DNA of 64,000 nucleotides from Novilysobacter antarcticus (GCF_019802285.1 NZ_JAIEUJ010000001.1:496001-560000); one strand, 5' to 3'. Numbered from the stretch's first letter, positions 1 to 9,472 are shown. Notes: generated by a model from the sequence alone, not told the origin. Translations and numbers: made by a program.

Positions 1-21
1 CAGGGCGGACTGTTCGGCTGA
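1..21 (+). CDS. 3' tail of an upstream open frame (partial)
   Basis: The first 21 bases can be read as the last codons of a frame ending in Gly-Gly-Leu-Phe-Gly and a TGA, 11 bases before the next gene. DUF4130-UdgX genes usually follow a radical SAM DNA-repair-like gene, and this tail would suit one, but seven codons cannot prove it. The identity is inference from context only. Confidence 0.3.
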   Translation, partial: QGGLFG

Positions 22-32
22 GCGGCGCAGCC

Positions 33-1475
33 ATGTATCGCACTCAGGTGGAGCCGGGCTGGAGTCTGGACGCGTGGCGGGGACGGGCGCGCGCCGCACT
101 TGCCATTGGCGTCGCGCCTGAAGACCTGCAGTGGGACGGCGACGCGCAGCAGGGGCTGGCACTGGGCGCGCCGCTGCCGGACGCACCGGAAGCCGGCGCC
201 CAGCTGCTCGTACCGGCGCGGTTTATGGACCTGGCCAGCGCCGTGCTGTGCCACCGCGACACAGGCCGCCATGGCCTGCTGTACCGGTTGCTGTGGCGGA
301 TCGTGAAGGGTGAGCGCCGCCTGTTGGATCGCGCCACCGATCCGGACGTGGTGGCCGCCTCTACGCTGGCCGCCGCGGTGCGCCGCGACAGCCACAAGAT
401 GAAAGCATTTGTGCGCTTTCGGCAGATCGAAGAGGGCGAGGAGGCCTACGTGGCGTGGTTCGAGCCCGACCACTGGATCCTTGATCGGGTCGCGCCGTTC
501 TTCGCCAAACGCTTTGCAGGGATGCGCTGGGCGATCCTCACGCCCTACCGCAGCGTGCGCTGGGACGGCGCGGTCTTGACGTTCGGTCCCGGCGGGGTAC
601 GCGCCGACGCACCTGCCGACGACGCGCGCGAGGACCTGTGGCGCACCTACTACGCCAACATCTTCAACCCGGCCCGCCTCAACCCGACGATGATGCGGCA
701 GGAGATGCCGCAGAAATACTGGAAGGGGCTGCCCGAGGCCGCGCTGCTGCCCTCACTGATGCGCGAGGCTGGCAGCCGTGTGCGCGACATGGCCGAACGC
801 GAGGCGCAGGCGCCGCGCCGCAAAATTCCCGCGCGTCACACCGCGCCGTCGCCGGTCGACACGGGCGGACTGGTGGCAGCGCGTGCACAGGCAGCCGACT
901 GCCGTCGCTGCCCGTTGTGGGAGCCGGCCACCCAGACGGTCTGGGGCGAGGGGCCGGAGGACGCGCGCTTGATGTTCATCGGTGAACAGCCCGGAGACGC
1001 CGAGGACCTGACCGGCCGGCCGTTTGTCGGCCCCGCCGGGGCGCTGCTCGACCGTGCGTTCGCCGACGCCGGCATCGACCGGGCGGCGGCGTATCTGACC
1101 AACGCCGTCAAGCATTTCCGATTCGAACAGCGTGGCAAGGTGCGATTGCACAAGCGGCCGGACTCGGGCCACGTGCGCGCCTGCCACACGTGGCTGCAGC
1201 GAGAGCTGGCGACCGTGCGACCGGACACGGTTGTGTGTCTGGGCGCGACCGCGGCGTCGGCGGTTTTCGGTACGGGCTTCAAGCACACGCAGGAGCGCGG
1301 ACGCTGGCACACGCTGGGCAACGGCGTGCGGGCGATGGCCACCGTGCATCCGGCGTGGGTGCTCCGTCAGCCTGCAGCGGCGCGGGAGTCCGCTTACCGT
1401 GTACTGGTCGCGGACCTTGCTGCGGTTTCGTCGGGGGTCAATGAACCGACGCGAGTGAATGTCAGATCGCAGTAA
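33..1475 (+). CDS. udgX: DUF4130-UdgX fusion, uracil-DNA binding protein
   Basis: Two-part DNA repair protein of 480 residues. Residues about 1-260 match the DUF4130 type found in the putative repair family paired with radical SAM proteins. Residues about 285-465 are a family 4-like uracil-DNA glycosylase domain: GEQPGDAED at 317-325, FVGPAGALLD at 331-340, HPAW at 439-442, and cysteines C290, C293, C385 and C402 suited to a 4Fe-4S cluster. UdgX enzymes carry an inserted KRRIH loop whose histidine becomes covalently joined to the abasic site. Here the equivalent loop is GKVRLH at 368-373, so the histidine (H373) is kept while two basic/aliphatic positions differ. Function follows from the family; covalent uracil-DNA capture is inferred. 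The start at 33 is the first ATG and lies 11 bases after the previous stop. Confidence 0.9.
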   Translation: MYRTQVEPGWSLDAWRGRARAALAIGVAPEDLQWDGDAQQGLALGAPLPDAPEAGAQLLVPARFMDLASAVLCHRDTGRHGLLYRLLWRIVKGERRLLDRATDPDVVAASTLAAAVRRDSHKMKAFVRFRQIEEGEEAYVAWFEPDHWILDRVAPFFAKRFAGMRWAILTPYRSVRWDGAVLTFGPGGVRADAPADDAREDLWRTYYANIFNPARLNPTMMRQEMPQKYWKGLPEAALLPSLMREAGSRVRDMAEREAQAPRRKIPARHTAPSPVDTGGLVAARAQAADCRRCPLWEPATQTVWGEGPEDARLMFIGEQPGDAEDLTGRPFVGPAGALLDRAFADAGIDRAAAYLTNAVKHFRFEQRGKVRLHKRPDSGHVRACHTWLQRELATVRPDTVVCLGATAASAVFGTGFKHTQERGRWHTLGNGVRAMATVHPAWVLRQPAAARESAYRVLVADLAAVSSGVNEPTRVNVRSQ

Positions 1476-1606
1476 ATAGGTATCGTCAGGGATCGAATCG
1501 AAGGTTTTTATAGTGGCGCAATCAAATGGCCCAACCGCAATCCCTGTCCGGTCCGATGACTGCCTGCCGTACACTCGGTCATGCCCACCGTGCGCGAGAG
1601 GACGTC

Positions 1607-2182
1607 ATGAAAGTATCCATTTCGATAATGTCGCTATGCGTGTTCGCACTGGCTGCCTGCTCGGGCGGCGGCGCTTCGACTGATACGTCCGCGGCTGATG
1701 GCATGGCATCGGCGACAGCGGCAGCGTCAACGCCCACGCCAAATGAGTCCGTCATGGGCGACAGCGCACCGACACCGCAGGGTGACTGCGACCTGCTTTC
1801 TGCCGATGAAATCGCCGCCGCGTTCGCAGGCAAGCTCACGGTGACTCGAAATAGTGGTCACGGTGAACGGGGCGGCAGCTGCACCTACTACATCGCGGAA
1901 GTTCCCGAGGGGCAGCTCATCCTGCAGGCCGGCGATGAAGCGGCATATCTCGCGAAGAAGGAAAGCTATTCCAGCTATCGCGGGGTGAAGATGGAGCCGA
2001 TGGCTTTCGCGAAAGAAGCATTCCTCGTAAACGGCGCGCAGGCGATTGCGCTGCGAGACGACGGAAAGTCCATCAGCCTCGCACTCAGCCTGGTGGCGTT
2101 CGATACCCCCGTGCCGGTAACGCCAGAGGAGGCCGGTGCCGGCGTCTCATCGCTGGCCGAGAAAGTCACGGCTCGGCTTTAA
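1607..2182 (+). CDS. Predicted lipoprotein
   Basis: Small exported protein of 191 residues, function unknown. The start at 1607 is chosen because it gives a short hydrophobic signal ending in the lipobox LAAC (about residues 15-18) and because GAGAGG lies just upstream; the longer frame from 1526 adds 27 residues with no signal character. After the lipid-anchor cysteine comes a Gly/Ser/Ala/Thr-rich linker, then a compact domain beginning GDCDLLSADEIAAAFAG and containing a second cysteine in a GGSCTYY motif. The CDLL...E pattern resembles DUF3558-like lipoproteins, which is only a weak resemblance. The last 17 bases overlap the end of the convergent hydrolase gene. Confidence 0.7.
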   Translation: MKVSISIMSLCVFALAACSGGGASTDTSAADGMASATAAASTPTPNESVMGDSAPTPQGDCDLLSADEIAAAFAGKLTVTRNSGHGERGGSCTYYIAEVPEGQLILQAGDEAAYLAKKESYSSYRGVKMEPMAFAKEAFLVNGAQAIALRDDGKSISLALSLVAFDTPVPVTPEEAGAGVSSLAEKVTARL

Positions 2183-2954
2183 CGGCAGGTCTGGAATCAC
2201 CGGCATCCAATTCCGTCCGGTCCAGCAGCGCGCGCATCGCCGGCTTCCACAGTTTCCAGTTGTGCTTGCCGGGCAGGACGATGACGTGATCGTCTGGCAG
2301 CAGCGGCGTCATCAGTTCAATCGGATGTCGGAATGGTTCGTCGGCGCCGTACGCGACCCAGGTCGAGTCCGTGCGTTCCGGGCGTCCTGACCAGGCTTGC
2401 AGTGAGCGCCACAGCTCGTGTTGGAACGTATCGGGCCCGGCCGTCTGTGGCGGTCCCGCCTGCCATGCCGCAAGACCGCCGGCGTCGCGGATCTGCTGAT
2501 GGATCGCGTCCTCGCCCAGATACGGTGAGAGCAGCAACAGGCCGTCGATCTGGTGGGGGTACTCACTGTCGTACAGCAGTGCGCCCATCCCGCCGAGCGA
2601 GATGCCGGCCAGCCACACCTGCTCGTACCCCTTGCGTCGGGCAGGCTCGATCACTTCGTCGTGCAGCCGCTGGACAGCGCGACCCTGCCGGTAGAACGGC
2701 ATGGTGAGCCCGGTGAGCACCACGTCGGCATCGGGCCAGCTCTGCTGGATGATCCCCGCAACGTCGGTGTCCGTGAGCTTCTGCAAGCTGTCACCGCGCC
2801 CGGGCAACATCACCACCAGCCGATGCGCCGGCTGCGGTGCCGCGACGAAGGTGGTGGGGACCGGCTGGGTGACATCGCCGCCAGCGGCGCAGCCGACCAT
2901 AGCCAGCAGACACGCAACCAGTGTTGGGGCGAGTAATCGGCGGGATCGGGTCAT
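2166..2954 (-). CDS. Alpha/beta hydrolase lipoprotein
   Basis: Predicted periplasmic or membrane-anchored serine hydrolase of 262 residues. The start at 2954 gives MTRSRR followed by a hydrophobic stretch and the lipobox AMVGC; the frame can be extended 40 residues upstream but that part has no signal character. The nucleophile elbow is visible as GISLGG (G-x-S-x-G), preceded by the strand VVMLPGRGDS and followed by LLLLSPYLG and a final histidine in the GKHNW context, so a Ser-Asp-His triad is likely. Substrate cannot be told from sequence. It is convergent with the preceding lipoprotein gene, with a 17-bp overlap of the 3' ends. Confidence 0.8.
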   Translation of the reverse strand: MTRSRRLLAPTLVACLLAMVGCAAGGDVTQPVPTTFVAAPQPAHRLVVMLPGRGDSLQKLTDTDVAGIIQQSWPDADVVLTGLTMPFYRQGRAVQRLHDEVIEPARRKGYEQVWLAGISLGGMGALLYDSEYPHQIDGLLLLSPYLGEDAIHQQIRDAGGLAAWQAGPPQTAGPDTFQHELWRSLQAWSGRPERTDSTWVAYGADEPFRHPIELMTPLLPDDHVIVLPGKHNWKLWKPAMRALLDRTELDAGDSRPAVKAEP

Positions 2955-3098
2955 GGTGGCGTGCCTGTGAAGGGTGGGGGTAGGGAGGCGGAAAAGCCGG
3001 TCATGAACGTCTTGCCCCGGCAGATTTGGCGCCGCACTGAAAGTAGACTCTGACCGCCGTGTCGGCCACGACACGAATTGCCGAAAGACACCCCAGCC

Positions 3099-4307
3099 AT
3101 GCAGTCCATGAGCACCACCGAGATCTACCTGATCGCACTGCTGATCATTTTCAGCGTGCCCTATCTGATCTGGCGGCTTGGGCGCACGGACTACTTTGCG
3201 CCATTAGTCGTGGTGCAGATCATCACCGGCATTTTGCTCGGGCCGGGAGTGCTCGGCGCGGCGTTCCCCGAGTACTACGAGTTCGTCTTCAACCCCACCG
3301 TGATCGACGGGTTGAACGGCGTGGCCTGGTGGGCGGTGATGGTCTTCGTGTGGATCGCCGGGATCGAGCTGGACCTGCATCAGGCCTGGCAGCATCGCAA
3401 GGAGAGCGGCATCACCGCCGGCCTCGCGCTCAGCGTACCGCTCGCCTTCGGCAGCGCCGCCGCCATCGGCATGCTGATGTTCCCCGGATGGGTCGGGCCG
3501 AACGGTCAGCCGTGGCAGTTCGTGCTTGGCATCGGCATGGCATGCGCGGTGACGGCGTTGCCGATCCTGATCCTGCTGATGGAGAAGATCGAGATCCTGC
3601 GGCAGCCGATCGGCCAGCGCATCCTGCGCTACGCCAGCATCGACGACATAGCGATCTGGGGCGTGCTCGCCCTGATCCTGATGGACTGGGATCGGGTCGG
3701 GAAGCAGGCCGGCTTTCTGCTCGCTTTCCTTGTCGTCGGCTACGCGTTCCGCCGGCTGATGGTGCGCATTCCCGAGCGTGACCGCTGGTATTGCGGACCC
3801 ATATGGCTCGCGGCCTGCGCGCTGGGCGCTGACTGGGCGGGGCTGCACTACATGGTCGGCGCGTTCCTTGCCGGCGTGAGCATGGATTCGCACTGGTTCA
3901 AGCAGGTTGACATGGACGCACTGCGCGGTAACGTGCTGCTCGTCCTGATGCCGGTGTTCTTTCTCAGCACCGGCTTGCGCACGAATTGGGAGGTTGGCGG
4001 CACGGCGGTGTTGATCGCTGCGGCGGTGCTGCTGGTCGCATCGGTCACCGGGAAGCTGATCGGCACCAACATCGCCGGCAGGGTCCTGAAATGGCAACCG
4101 GGCGAAGCCTCGCTGATCGGCTGGCTGCTGCAGACCAAGGCGCTGATCATGATCATCTTCGCCAACATCCTGCTCGACAAGCAGATCATCACCAACGAGA
4201 CCTTCACCGCGCTGCTGCTGATGGCCGTGGCCAGCACGATGCTGACCATCCCTGTGGTTACGCCGAAGCTGGCGCGGATGAGGGAGGTCGTGTTCCGGTC
4301 AAAGTAA
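3099..4307 (+). CDS. Cation:proton antiporter, CPA2/KefB type
   Basis: Integral inner-membrane protein of 402 residues with about a dozen hydrophobic segments across the whole length. It matches the Na+/H+ exchanger domain of the CPA2 family: an early LITGILLGPGVLG-like helix pair and a glycine-rich membrane core are visible, while no C-terminal TrkA-N (nucleotide-binding) domain follows, so it is a short form compared with KefB/KefC. The start at 3099 is preferred over a TTG at 3078 because the GAAAGA stretch is well placed before it; 3108 is another option. Ion specificity (Na+ or K+ against H+) is not decided by the sequence. Confidence 0.85.
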   Translation: MQSMSTTEIYLIALLIIFSVPYLIWRLGRTDYFAPLVVVQIITGILLGPGVLGAAFPEYYEFVFNPTVIDGLNGVAWWAVMVFVWIAGIELDLHQAWQHRKESGITAGLALSVPLAFGSAAAIGMLMFPGWVGPNGQPWQFVLGIGMACAVTALPILILLMEKIEILRQPIGQRILRYASIDDIAIWGVLALILMDWDRVGKQAGFLLAFLVVGYAFRRLMVRIPERDRWYCGPIWLAACALGADWAGLHYMVGAFLAGVSMDSHWFKQVDMDALRGNVLLVLMPVFFLSTGLRTNWEVGGTAVLIAAAVLLVASVTGKLIGTNIAGRVLKWQPGEASLIGWLLQTKALIMIIFANILLDKQIITNETFTALLLMAVASTMLTIPVVTPKLARMREVVFRSK

Positions 4308-4463
4308 AAGCAGGGCTTGGCTGTCGGGCGCCACCTGATAGGCGCCATCCCGTGGCGGTGGATGGCATCTTCAGCTGGCTCGCTTTGCGGGGATCTGCGA
4401 AGTTCTCGGACGCGGCGGCGCATCGCGCTATCGTCTCCATTGAGTGCACATCGGGTTGAACAG

Positions 4464-4748
4464 TTGAGAACAACAATCGTCGGGCTGATTACGCCGCATT
4501 TTCTGAGAGTCATTGACCTTGCCAATCAGGCCGAGACAGGGGTCAGCGTCGACTGGCACCTCAGGAATGAGGTCGCAAACACCGTTTCGAGTCTCGCCGA
4601 CCAATACAACGCACGTGAATTGCTCGAGGCGTACGTGCATGGACTTGAGGCGGCGACCAACGATGCCCGACCGGGGCGTAAGCGGTACGCGGACACGCTG
4701 GAGACCGCGGCGTCGCTGGCTGCACGGGAGATCGAAAGACTGGATTGA
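4464..4748 (+). CDS. Hypothetical small protein
   Basis: About 94 residues, mostly helical by composition, beginning near LRTTIVGLITPHF and ending in AAREIERLD. No family was recognised. The open frame extends upstream to 4317, but that part is Arg/Ser-rich and looks non-coding, so a TTG at 4464 is a guess at the start with only a weak GGGTTGA upstream. It lies alone between the antiporter and putP. No signal peptide, no membrane segment. Confidence 0.4.
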   Translation: MRTTIVGLITPHFLRVIDLANQAETGVSVDWHLRNEVANTVSSLADQYNARELLEAYVHGLEAATNDARPGRKRYADTLETAASLAAREIERLD

Positions 4749-4949
4749 ATGTGGAACTTGCGAGCGAAAAAAGTACCGCGCGTCGTCGTCCAGCCGCTCC
4801 CACGGCCCGTAATCGATCTGAACAAAGCAGCGCGTCGCCGGATCGGAGATGCCACCAGTCACCGCGCAGGCGTTTGCGTCGCGTGGACGCGATGTGATTG
4901 ACTGACTCGTTTGCGGGCGCCTGCCCGCCGCAGTTGACAATGGGGTTTT

Positions 4950-6443
4950 ATGGCGATTGGTGTCTGGATCAGTTTGGGCCTGTACTTCGCGTTGATGCTC
5001 GGGATCGGCTTCTACGCGTACCGCAATTCGACCTCGTCTTCCGAGGAGTACACACTCGGCGGACGCAAGCTCTCGCCGGCCGTTGCGGCACTGTCCGCCG
5101 GCGCATCCGACATGAGCGGCTGGTTGCTGCTCGGCCTGCCGGGTGCCCTGTACGTCAGCGGTCTGGTCTCGGCCTGGATCGGGATCGGCCTGACCTTTGG
5201 CGCGCTGGTGAACTGGATCGTGGTCGCGCCGCGTCTGCGCGAGCAGACCGAGCGCTACGACAACAGCCTGACGATCCCGCAATTCCTGTCCAACCGCTTT
5301 CCCAGCCGGGCGATGGCCCTGCGCGTGGTCTCGGCGTTGATCGTGGTGGTGTTCTTCTCGGTCTATACGGCATCGGGGCTGGTGGCAGGCGGCAAGCTCG
5401 CCCAGAGCGCCTTCAGCGCGGTGATCCAGTTCGACTCGATGAGTGACTACGCGGTTGGCGTGTCGGTGACGCTTGGCGTGGTGCTGGCGTACACCGTCAT
5501 CGGAGGATTTCTGGCGGTCAGTCTCACCGACTTCGTGCAGGGTGTGATCATGATGCTGGCTCTGATCATCATGCCGTTGGTGGTGCTGATGGGTCCTGGC
5601 GGCGGCGGACTGTCTCAGGCACGCGAGACTTTGGCGGTGCTGGGACCGGACTATCTGTCGTGGTTCTCCGGTCTGTCGGTGATCGGCTTTCTGTCGGCGA
5701 TCGCTTGGGGGCTGGGGTATTTCGGCCAGCCTCATATCATCGTGCGCTTCATGGCGCTGCGCTCGGTCAAGGACGTACCCCGTGCGCGCAACATCGGCAT
5801 GTCGTGGATGGCCATCTCGGTGCTGGGCTCAATCAGCCTGGGTATCTTCGGTCGGGCGTATGCGCTCCGCAATGGCCTGGTGGTCGACGACCCCGAGACG
5901 ATTTTCATCGTGCTGGCGGACCTGCTGTTCCACCCGCTGGTGACCGGCTTCCTGTTTGCGGCGCTGCTGGCCGCGGTGATGAGCACGATCTCCAGCCAGC
6001 TGCTGGTCGCGTCGTCTTCGTTGACCGAGGACTTCTACCGGCTGTTCCTGCGCAAGGACGCCGGCGACAAGGAGACCGTTCTGGTCGGCCGCATCAGCGT
6101 GATGCTGGTCGGTATCGTCGCCGCGTTCCTGGCATGGGATCCCGATTCCAAGGTCCTGGACCTGGTCAGCCACGCGTGGGCCGGGTTCGGCGCCGCGTTC
6201 GGGCCCCTGATCGTGCTCTCGCTGACCTGGCCTCGGATGACCGGCACCGGAGCGGTCGCCGGTCTGGTGGTCGGTGCGGCCACCGTGATCGGCTGGATTC
6301 TGATGGGTTGGGATGTGAGCTTTATGGGTGCAGCCGGCATCTACGAGATCATCCCGGGCTTCGCCGCCGCCTGGGCCGCGATCTATTTCGTCAGCTTGGC
6401 AACGCAGGGCCAAGACGAATTTCGCGCGCTGCCGGAGGTTTGA
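4950..6443 (+). CDS. putP: Sodium/proline symporter PutP
   Basis: Inner-membrane Na+:proline symporter of the solute:sodium symporter family, 497 residues, close to the usual PutP length. Diagnostic features: the N-terminal helix ISLGLYFALMLGIG, the EEYTLGGRKLSP segment, the SAGASDMSGWLLLGLPG signature in the second helix, the GGFLAVSLTDFVQG segment and AWAGFGAAFGP late in the protein. It imports proline as carbon/nitrogen source or osmolyte. A short GGGG stretch lies 7-8 bases ahead of the ATG. No putA is found next to it in this window. Confidence 0.95.
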   Translation: MAIGVWISLGLYFALMLGIGFYAYRNSTSSSEEYTLGGRKLSPAVAALSAGASDMSGWLLLGLPGALYVSGLVSAWIGIGLTFGALVNWIVVAPRLREQTERYDNSLTIPQFLSNRFPSRAMALRVVSALIVVVFFSVYTASGLVAGGKLAQSAFSAVIQFDSMSDYAVGVSVTLGVVLAYTVIGGFLAVSLTDFVQGVIMMLALIIMPLVVLMGPGGGGLSQARETLAVLGPDYLSWFSGLSVIGFLSAIAWGLGYFGQPHIIVRFMALRSVKDVPRARNIGMSWMAISVLGSISLGIFGRAYALRNGLVVDDPETIFIVLADLLFHPLVTGFLFAALLAAVMSTISSQLLVASSSLTEDFYRLFLRKDAGDKETVLVGRISVMLVGIVAAFLAWDPDSKVLDLVSHAWAGFGAAFGPLIVLSLTWPRMTGTGAVAGLVVGAATVIGWILMGWDVSFMGAAGIYEIIPGFAAAWAAIYFVSLATQGQDEFRALPEV

Positions 6444-6565
6444 CTTCCCCAGACGAGACGGGTTTCGCGTTGCTTTGATTGCCAGCTCGGCACCCTGAAC
6501 GCTGACCTCGTCCATGGAGCTGGCCAATGCCGGTGCGGAATGAGATTGGCCAACGCTGACGCCGG

Positions 6566-7894
6566 ATGCCTGAGATGGTGGTAGGCGGCCATCTGGACCA
6601 GATGTTCCACTCGCTGAGGATCTTCAACTACCGGCTGTGGGCCGGTGGCGCACTGGTATCCAACGTCGGCACGTGGATGCAGCGCATCGGCCAGGACTGG
6701 CTGGTGCTGACCGTGCTGACCGATGGCAACGCCACCGCAGTGGGTACGGTGATGGCCCTGCAGTTCGGACCGCCGCTGCTGCTACTGCCCCTGAGCGGCT
6801 TTGTCGCGGACCATTGGGACAGGCGCAAGCTGCTGATCGCCACCCAGGCCGCCTCAGGACTGCTGGCTCTTGGACTGGGCCTACTGACCCTCCTCGGACT
6901 CGTCCAGCTCTGGCACGTCTATGGGTTCGCCTTGCTGCTGGGCGGCGTGACCGCGTTCGATGCACCGGCCCGGCAGGCATTCGTATCGGATCTGGTCAGT
7001 GACGACGACCTGGCCAACGCGGTGGCGCTGAACTCGGCCTCGTTCAATGCGGCGCGCATGTTGGGCCCTGCTGCGGCGGGCATCCTGATCGCGGCGGTGG
7101 GCGAAGGCTGGCTGTTTGTGATCAACGCCGGTTCCTACGCGGCAGTGCTGGTCTCGCTGTGGTTCATTCGAGTGCACGAGCTGTTTACCGAGGCCCGGCC
7201 GGAACGCTCGCGCGGCAGCGTGCTGGCCGGGTTCCGCTATGTGTGGAACCGGCCGGACCTGATGGCCGTGCTGGTGATGCTGTTCCTGCTGGGCATGCTG
7301 GGCTTCAACTTCGCCATCTTCATCTCCACCATGTCGGTCAAGGAGTTCGGCGGCGACGCGAGCCAGTTCGGCCTGCTGACCTCCGCAATGGCGGTTGGGA
7401 CCATGACCGGTGCACTGCTGTCGGCCCGGCGACCGTTGCCCGGGATGGTCTTGATGGCGGTCTCGGCGGCTGCTTTCGGCATCAGCATGGTGGTGGCTGC
7501 GGTGATGCCCGGTCCGATCCTGTTTGCCGTAGTGCTGTTCTTTGTCGGCCTGGCCGCGCTGACTTTCATGACCGCCAGCAACTCGATGATGCAGCTCACC
7601 ACCGAGCGCACCATGCGCGGCCGTGTGCTGGCACTGCGCATCGCCGTGGTCATGGGCGGCACGCCGCTGGGTGCGCCGCTGGTGGGGTGGGTGGTGGACC
7701 GATTCGGGGCGCGCTGGGCGATGGGCGTGGGCGCGCTGTCGGGTCTTGCCGCGGCCGGAGTCGCGGTCGCCTATCTGGCCCGGCATCGGCAGTTGCGGGT
7801 GAGTCGGGAGCAAGGCCGCCTACGGTTGCTCATCCAGCCCGATCCGAACCACATGACGGCTGCGCGGGTCGCGGCGGGGGAGCGGGTGACCTGA
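6566..7894 (+). CDS. MFS transporter (MFS_3 / EntS-like)
   Basis: Major facilitator protein of 442 residues with about 12 hydrophobic segments. The early GTWMQRIGQDWLVL segment and the cytoplasmic loop ADHWDRRKLL after helix 2 mark the exporter subgroup related to EntS and other MFS_3 effector/siderophore exporters; FDAPARQAFVSDLV follows helix 4. The substrate is unknown. An in-frame ATG at 6602 (beginning MFHSLRIFNYRLW) is an equally good start by family comparison. It follows putP on the same strand by about 120 bases with no clear terminator between. Confidence 0.85.
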   Translation: MPEMVVGGHLDQMFHSLRIFNYRLWAGGALVSNVGTWMQRIGQDWLVLTVLTDGNATAVGTVMALQFGPPLLLLPLSGFVADHWDRRKLLIATQAASGLLALGLGLLTLLGLVQLWHVYGFALLLGGVTAFDAPARQAFVSDLVSDDDLANAVALNSASFNAARMLGPAAAGILIAAVGEGWLFVINAGSYAAVLVSLWFIRVHELFTEARPERSRGSVLAGFRYVWNRPDLMAVLVMLFLLGMLGFNFAIFISTMSVKEFGGDASQFGLLTSAMAVGTMTGALLSARRPLPGMVLMAVSAAAFGISMVVAAVMPGPILFAVVLFFVGLAALTFMTASNSMMQLTTERTMRGRVLALRIAVVMGGTPLGAPLVGWVVDRFGARWAMGVGALSGLAAAGVAVAYLARHRQLRVSREQGRLRLLIQPDPNHMTAARVAAGERVT

Positions 7895-8054
7895 GTTAGC
7901 GCGGCTGTTGGCCGTGGCAATGGCGCGTTGGCTACCGGCCCAGCGCATCATTGCAGCGACGTGATTTCGCCGCGGGCGTGCAATGCCCCGCGCAATCCGG
8001 CCAGAGTCGAACAGGGTGTGGGTCGTCTTCACACCGCGGGCCTATGCTTCGCGC

Positions 8055-8816
8055 ATGAAAAAGCTCGCTGAAACCTTCTGGAATATCCGTGGTGTCCACC
8101 GCGTCGCGGGTGTGCTGGATATCGGTACGCACATGTCGCTGGTGAAGCGGGGCAATGGCCGCTTTGTGATCGTGGACGGTTGCGATCCCGACGATGCCGA
8201 ACGCGAGGCCATGCTGTCGCTCACCGGCGGGGGGGAGCTCGTCGATGCGGTGGTGCATGTCCACCCGTTCCACACCCTGCACGTGGAGGCGACCCAGCGG
8301 TTGTTTCCTGCGGCGACGCTGTATGGCACCGCACGACATCGCCAGAAAGCGCCGAGGTTGCCATGGTCGGACGCGCCGGTGGAAGAGTGGGGCGAGGATC
8401 ATCCTTTGGCGGATGTGTTCGATCTCTCGGTGCCAGACGGTGTCGGGTTCGTCACTGACGATGAGCGCGTCCACGTGGCGTCGGTGCTGGTGCGCCATCG
8501 CCAAAGTGGGATCGTTCACGTCGATGACACGCTCAACGTCATGGCGGCGCCGGGGTTATTGCGGCCGCTGTTTCCCCAATCATCCCTGCGCATGCATCCG
8601 ATGCTGTCGCGCGCGCTGATTCCGGCCGCGGGTGCCGCTGACGCCTACGCCGCGTGGGCGCGTGGGCTTGCCGCTCGGTGGGCCGACACCCCGGTTGTCT
8701 GCGCGGCGCATTCGGCTGTTCGCGACCTGCCAGCCGGCGGCTTCGCCAAGGAAATGGAGGCCGCACTGGAAAAGGTGGCGGGTACGCTCAATCGGCATCG
8801 AGCGCGTTACGGTTAG
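8055..8816 (+). CDS. MBL-fold-like protein, function unknown
   Basis: Cytosolic protein of 253 residues. It reads like a member of the metallo-beta-lactamase fold family in its degenerate form: strand LVKRGNGRFVIVDGC, a VHVHPFHTLHVEA stretch where the HxHxDH metal motif would be, then a later HVDDTLNVM (His-Val-Asp) that could provide further ligands. The canonical aspartate of HxHxDH is not present, so activity is uncertain. The start at 8055 (MKKLAETFW) is preferred; 24 residues upstream are Arg/Pro-rich and look untranslated. It may be co-transcribed with the following lipoprotein. Confidence 0.65.
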   Translation: MKKLAETFWNIRGVHRVAGVLDIGTHMSLVKRGNGRFVIVDGCDPDDAEREAMLSLTGGGELVDAVVHVHPFHTLHVEATQRLFPAATLYGTARHRQKAPRLPWSDAPVEEWGEDHPLADVFDLSVPDGVGFVTDDERVHVASVLVRHRQSGIVHVDDTLNVMAAPGLLRPLFPQSSLRMHPMLSRALIPAAGAADAYAAWARGLAARWADTPVVCAAHSAVRDLPAGGFAKEMEAALEKVAGTLNRHRARYG

Positions 8817-8862
8817 CGCTCCCATACAGTCGCGCTTTCTCTCAGTTCAACTGGAGTCCGGA

Positions 8863-9255
8863 ATGGCCACGCAGTTTCGTTTTCTCACCTTGGGCGCGGC
8901 TTGTACTATGGTTTTGCTCGCCGCCGTGGGATGCGCGAGCACGACGGCGCAGTCCGGATCCGCGCTGGTGGAGGGGAGCCAGGCCAGTGTGGATGGGACC
9001 ATCGCCGCGGTCGACATGCAGCCGTGGACGTATGACGGCAATGCGGTGGTGATGCTGGATACGGCGGAATACGGGCGGATCTCAGTGCAACTGCCGGCAA
9101 GATGGAACCTGTGCAAGGCCACTTCGGTCGACACCGCGTCCCTGGCTGTCGGAGCGCGCGCGCATGCGGTCGGCACCGTCACCGCCGACGGGGAAATACT
9201 TGTGTGCGAAGGCGCCGACCATCAGCTGGTGCTGGCGCCCCAGGCGAGGCCGTAG
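8863..9255 (+). CDS. Predicted lipoprotein
   Basis: 130 residues. The ATG at 8863 follows a GGAG ribosome binding site and opens a signal sequence ending in the lipobox VGC ([11 protein letters not shown]). The mature part is a small beta-rich domain with two cysteines (WNLCKATS and [11 protein letters not shown]) that could form a disulphide. Function unknown. The end of the gene overlaps the start of a DJ-1/PfpI remnant in another frame. Confidence 0.7.
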   Translation: MATQFRFLTLGAACTMVLLAAVGCASTTAQSGSALVEGSQASVDGTIAAVDMQPWTYDGNAVVMLDTAEYGRISVQLPARWNLCKATSVDTASLAVGARAHAVGTVTADGEILVCEGADHQLVLAPQARP

Positions 9256-9401
9256 TCGCCGGCGCGGACGTGGTCGACGAGGAAGTGGTCACCGACAAAG
9301 GCCTGGTGTCGAGCCGGAATCCCGATGATCTGCCCGCGTTCTGCAAGAAGATCGTCGAGGAGTTTGCCGAAGGGCGTCACGAGGATCGCCGGTCGCCCTG
9401 A
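9252..9401 (+). pseudogene. 3' remnant of a DJ-1/PfpI family protein gene
   Basis: A 50-codon stretch reads [13 protein letters not shown], then [18 protein letters not shown], ending [10 protein letters not shown]. This is the well-known C-terminal signature of PfpI/YhbO-type proteins (…[24 protein letters not shown]…). The rest of that domain, including the catalytic cysteine elbow, is missing: upstream bases belong to the lipoprotein gene in a different frame and there is no start. The 3' end of such a gene has apparently been left behind by deletion or recombination. Confidence in the family match is good; that it is non-functional follows from the missing 5' part. Confidence 0.6.
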
Positions 9402-9472
9402 TTTCGAGGACCAGGACGGTGCCAACCCACGTGCCTTGCGCACTGGACACCGCCCAGAGTCGTTCCTCGCGC

